Of a stretch of DNA of 9,558 nt, positions 7,269 to 9,558 are shown piece after piece. Below the pieces are notes generated by a model, which made no database searches, had not been told where the DNA came from, and saw only the letters and a program-made list of their open reading frames with translations. The stretch's first letter is position 1; every line of letters starts with the position of its first letter. A program made the translations under genes and the position numbers. This stretch comes from Gammaproteobacteria bacterium (lineage in GTDB: Bacteria > Pseudomonadota > Gammaproteobacteria > PS1 > Pseudothioglobaceae), in contig JAPYQD010000023.1 of the NCBI GenBank assembly GCA_029937335.1, forward strand, positions 1-9,558. The letters are read 5' to 3'.

Positions 7269-8409
7269 TTATCACATCGCCGATATCTTCTAATCCAACT
7301 GAGATTCTAATGAGACCCTCGGTGATATTGGCTTGTTGTTTTTCATTTTCAGTGAGTCGTCCATGCGTGGTGCTTGCCGGATGAGTAATGGTAGTTTTAG
7401 TGTCACCGAGATTTGCGGTAATAGAGAGTATTTCAGTTGCATTAATCACTTTAAATGCCGCTTCACGACCGCCCTTAACTTCAAACGAGACAATACCACC
7501 AAAGCCAGATTGTTGAGCGCTAGCCAAGGCATGGTTTGGGTGAGATTCTAGACCTAAATAATGTACTTTCTTAACTTGATTTTGATCTTGCAACCATGTT
7601 GCTAGTTTGAGGGCGTTATCACAATGCGCTTTCATTCTAAGGCTTAGTGTGTCTAAGCCTTTGAGTACGATCCAGGCATTGAAAGCGCTGAGGCTTGGTC
7701 CTGTTGCGCGAGTAAAGGCACTGACTTTTTCAATAATGACTTCACTGGCTAATACCGCGCCTGCCAAACAACGGCCTTGGCCATCAATGTATTTGGTGGC
7801 TGAGTGAATCACAACATCCGCCCCTAGTTTGATTGGATTTTGTAATGCTGGAGACAAAATTGCGTTATCAACTGCCAGCAAAATATTGTTGGCTTGACTG
7901 ATTTTACTAAGCGCAGTGATATCTACCACCTCACCTAATGGGTTGGACGGTGTCTCTAATAAAAATAATTTTGTATTGTCTTGAACTGCGTTTTTCCATT
8001 GGGATAAATCACCCAAATCAACATAACTAATGCCCACATTAAATTTACTAACAATGGTGTTTAATAAGACAATAGAAGTGCCAAACATATTACGCGAAGC
8101 GACAATATGGTCACCCGATTCGACCAAAGCCATAATACTAGCAAAGATTGCCGCCATACCGCTTGATGTGGCAACGCAAGCATCGGCACCTTCAAGTGCG
8201 GCTAGTTTTTTTTCAAATGCATCAACTGTTGGGTTAGTAAAGCGCGCATAGATATTGCCCGGCTCTTCTTTAGAGAATCGGTTGGCGGCTTGTTCGGCAG
8301 AATCAAAGACAAAACTTGAGGTTAAAAAAATAGCCTCTGAATGCTCCTGCTCTTGTGTGGTTCGATAGCCTTCGCGTATGGCTTTGGTATCGAATTTTAA
8401 GTCTTTCAT
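7246..8409 (-). CDS. metZ: O-succinylhomoserine sulfhydrylase (MetZ)
   Basis: PLP enzyme of the Cys/Met metabolism family (cystathionine gamma-synthase fold), 387 residues, cytoplasmic. It is predicted to make homocysteine from O-succinylhomoserine and sulfide, bypassing cystathionine. Family features include YARFTNPTVDAFEKKLAALEG (54-74; Tyr54 and Arg56 bind PLP phosphate of the partner subunit), SSGMAAI (82-88), TPSNP (153-157), Asp181 and the Schiff-base Lys206 in HSATKYIDGQGR. The SATKYIDGQGR form is typical of MetZ, whereas MetB/MetC types usually have (S/T)KY(L/I)NGH(S/T)D. The C-terminal LIRISVGLED (366-375) is conserved in the family. It follows purF by 27 bases; the purF-metZ order is also known in Pseudomonas. 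No clear ribosome site precedes the ATG. The acyl group used (succinyl or acetyl) cannot be fixed from sequence alone. Confidence 0.9.
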   Translation of the reverse strand: MKDLKFDTKAIREGYRTTQEQEHSEAIFLTSSFVFDSAEQAANRFSKEEPGNIYARFTNPTVDAFEKKLAALEGADACVATSSGMAAIFASIMALVESGDHIVASRNMFGTSIVLLNTIVSKFNVGISYVDLGDLSQWKNAVQDNTKLFLLETPSNPLGEVVDITALSKISQANNILLAVDNAILSPALQNPIKLGADVVIHSATKYIDGQGRCLAGAVLASEVIIEKVSAFTRATGPSLSAFNAWIVLKGLDTLSLRMKAHCDNALKLATWLQDQNQVKKVHYLGLESHPNHALASAQQSGFGGIVSFEVKGGREAAFKVINATEILSITANLGDTKTTITHPASTTHGRLTENEKQQANITEGLIRISVGLEDIGDVINDISKGL

Positions 8410-8436
8410 GTCTGGATAATAATCGTTAAATAAAGC

Positions 8437-9558
8437 TTATTCTACATCATTACAAATCAATTCAGAACTTTCGTTGGTGTTGTTTTTTTGCTTGGCAGAA
8501 TCAGAACGCAAAGATTCGATTTGATCAAGATAATTTTTATCAATATCTTGAGTGACATACTCACCATTAAAACAAGAACAATCAAACTCAGTAATGTTTG
8601 AATTACCCTGTTGCACACACCAAATGAGATCATCTAAGTCTTGATAAATCAGTTTGTCAGCGCCAATAGCTTGGCAGATTTGGTCAACATCTTTATCGTG
8701 TGCAATAAATTCTTTTTCACTAGACATATCAATGCCATAAACATTGGGATGGCGCACCGGTGGTGCAGCTGAGGCAAAAAATACTTTATTAGCGCCAGCA
8801 TCACGCGCCATTTGTACAATCTGCTCACTGGTAGTGCCACGCACAATGGAGTCATCTACTAGCAAAACGTTTTTCCCTTTAAATTCTAGCTCAATGGTGC
8901 TGAGTTTTTGTCGTACTGATTTTTTGCGCTGTTTTTGCCCTGGCATAATAAAAGTGCGAGCAATATAGCGGTTTTTAATTAAACCCTCAGAATATTTAAC
9001 TTTTAATTTGTGGGCTAATTGTAAGGCGGCAACGCGAGAAGTATCTGGAATTGGAATTACGACATCAATATCGTTAACATCCCATTCTCGACTAATTTTA
9101 TCTGCAAGACGCTCACCCATTCTTAAACGAGATTTGTAAACTGAAATATTGTCGATAACTGAATCTGGTCTAGCAAAGTAGACAAATTCAAAGATACAAG
9201 GTGAGTATTTAGGGTTGTCAGCGCATTGTTGTGTAAAGACGTTGCCTGTTCTATCAATGACGACAGCCTCACCTGGTTCGATATCGCGTGTAATCTGATA
9301 ACCCAATGCAGTGAGTGCCACGCTTTCTGAAGCGAGCATGTATTTAGTGCCGCCTTTGGTGGTGCGTTTGCCTAAAATGAGCGGACGAATGCCATTTGGA
9401 TCTCGAAAGCCAAAAATACCATAGCCTGGAATCATGCCAATCGTGGCATAAGCGCCACGCACACGTTTGTGCACTTGAGTTACCGAATCAAAAATATCTT
9501 TTTCGTTAATGCGTTGTTTTTTTAATTTGGCTAATTCACTGGCAAATACATTAAGCAA
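8437..9558 (-). CDS. purF: Amidophosphoribosyltransferase (PurF), N-terminus beyond right edge
   Basis: First committed enzyme of purine synthesis: PRPP plus glutamine gives 5-phosphoribosylamine, glutamate and pyrophosphate. The 373 visible residues are the C-terminal three quarters of a protein of about 505. The first visible codon, TTG, is an internal Leu (the family reads LLN(I/V)FASEL here), so the N-terminal catalytic Cys and much of the glutamine amidotransferase domain lie outside the window. Visible: RGAYATIGMIPGYGIFGFRDPNGIRPLILGKR (34-65, end of the glutaminase domain), FEFVYFARPDS (123-133), KNRYIARTFIMPGQ (195-208), and the PRPP loop VLLVDDSIVRGTTS (231-244). It resembles the E. 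coli class without the Fe-S cluster. The tail after about 350 is polar and variable. metZ follows on the same strand. Confidence 0.97.
   Translation of the reverse strand: MLNVFASELAKLKKQRINEKDIFDSVTQVHKRVRGAYATIGMIPGYGIFGFRDPNGIRPLILGKRTTKGGTKYMLASESVALTALGYQITRDIEPGEAVVIDRTGNVFTQQCADNPKYSPCIFEFVYFARPDSVIDNISVYKSRLRMGERLADKISREWDVNDIDVVIPIPDTSRVAALQLAHKLKVKYSEGLIKNRYIARTFIMPGQKQRKKSVRQKLSTIELEFKGKNVLLVDDSIVRGTTSEQIVQMARDAGANKVFFASAAPPVRHPNVYGIDMSSEKEFIAHDKDVDQICQAIGADKLIYQDLDDLIWCVQQGNSNITEFDCSCFNGEYVTQDIDKNYLDQIESLRSDSAKQKNNTNESSELICNDVE

Noticed and set aside
7333..8251. Three plus-strand frames of 66-73 codons antisense to metZ (7333-7551, 7607-7807, 8030-8251)
   Set aside because: All are antisense to conserved metZ sequence and show no domain; they are chance open frames.
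8649..8968. Frames of 68 and 74 codons within purF (8649-8855 minus, 8744-8968 plus)
   Set aside because: They overlap the conserved PRPP-binding region of purF in other frames and have no support of their own.
9556..9558. Start codon for purF at the right edge
   Set aside because: The TTG there codes for an internal Leu in a conserved LLNVFASEL segment; the real start lies beyond the window.
1..9558. A mobile element, CRISPR array, phage or defence system, tRNA or riboswitch
   Set aside because: All sizeable regions are explained by housekeeping genes, gaps are short, and I saw no direct repeats, terminal repeats, transposase motifs or tRNA-like clover-leaf sequences.

Overview
The window is an AT-rich stretch (roughly 40% GC by eye) of ordinary chromosomal housekeeping genes, tightly packed. 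FabA with FabB, the purF-metZ pair, and separate SecD and SecF with YajC all point to a gammaproteobacterium. The low GC and this gene mix would suit the SUP05/Thioglobus/vesicomyid-symbiont group of sulfur oxidisers, but that placement is inference from memory and not proven by the sequence.

Layout. (1) 1-856, minus strand: a small single-domain rhodanese, followed 24 bases downstream by a gene of unknown function that starts with GTG and runs off the left edge (181 codons visible). (2) 857-938: a short divergent intergenic region with a candidate leftward promoter and a 7-bp inverted repeat. (3) 939-5412, plus strand: serS-yajC-secD-secF, closely spaced and probably one transcript, with secD and secF overlapping by ATGA. 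(4) 5430-5467: a perfect 18-bp-arm hairpin with flanking A and T tracts, a bidirectional terminator between the converging secF and fabB. (5) 5483-9558, minus strand, transcribed right to left: purF (5' end beyond the window), metZ, fabA, fabB. fabA and fabB are coupled by TAATG, and a TATAAT box just upstream of fabA suggests they also have their own promoter.

How the genes work together. SerRS charges tRNA-Ser. YajC, SecD and SecF form the accessory complex that uses the proton-motive force to help SecYEG export proteins. FabA and FabB are the two dedicated enzymes of the oxygen-independent unsaturated fatty acid pathway. PurF commits PRPP to purine synthesis. MetZ makes homocysteine directly from O-succinylhomoserine and sulfide.

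I found no RNA genes, insertion sequences, CRISPR arrays, phage genes or defence systems, and no convincing new biological system. No intergenic gap exceeds about 82 bases. The least explained element is the unknown gene at the left edge.
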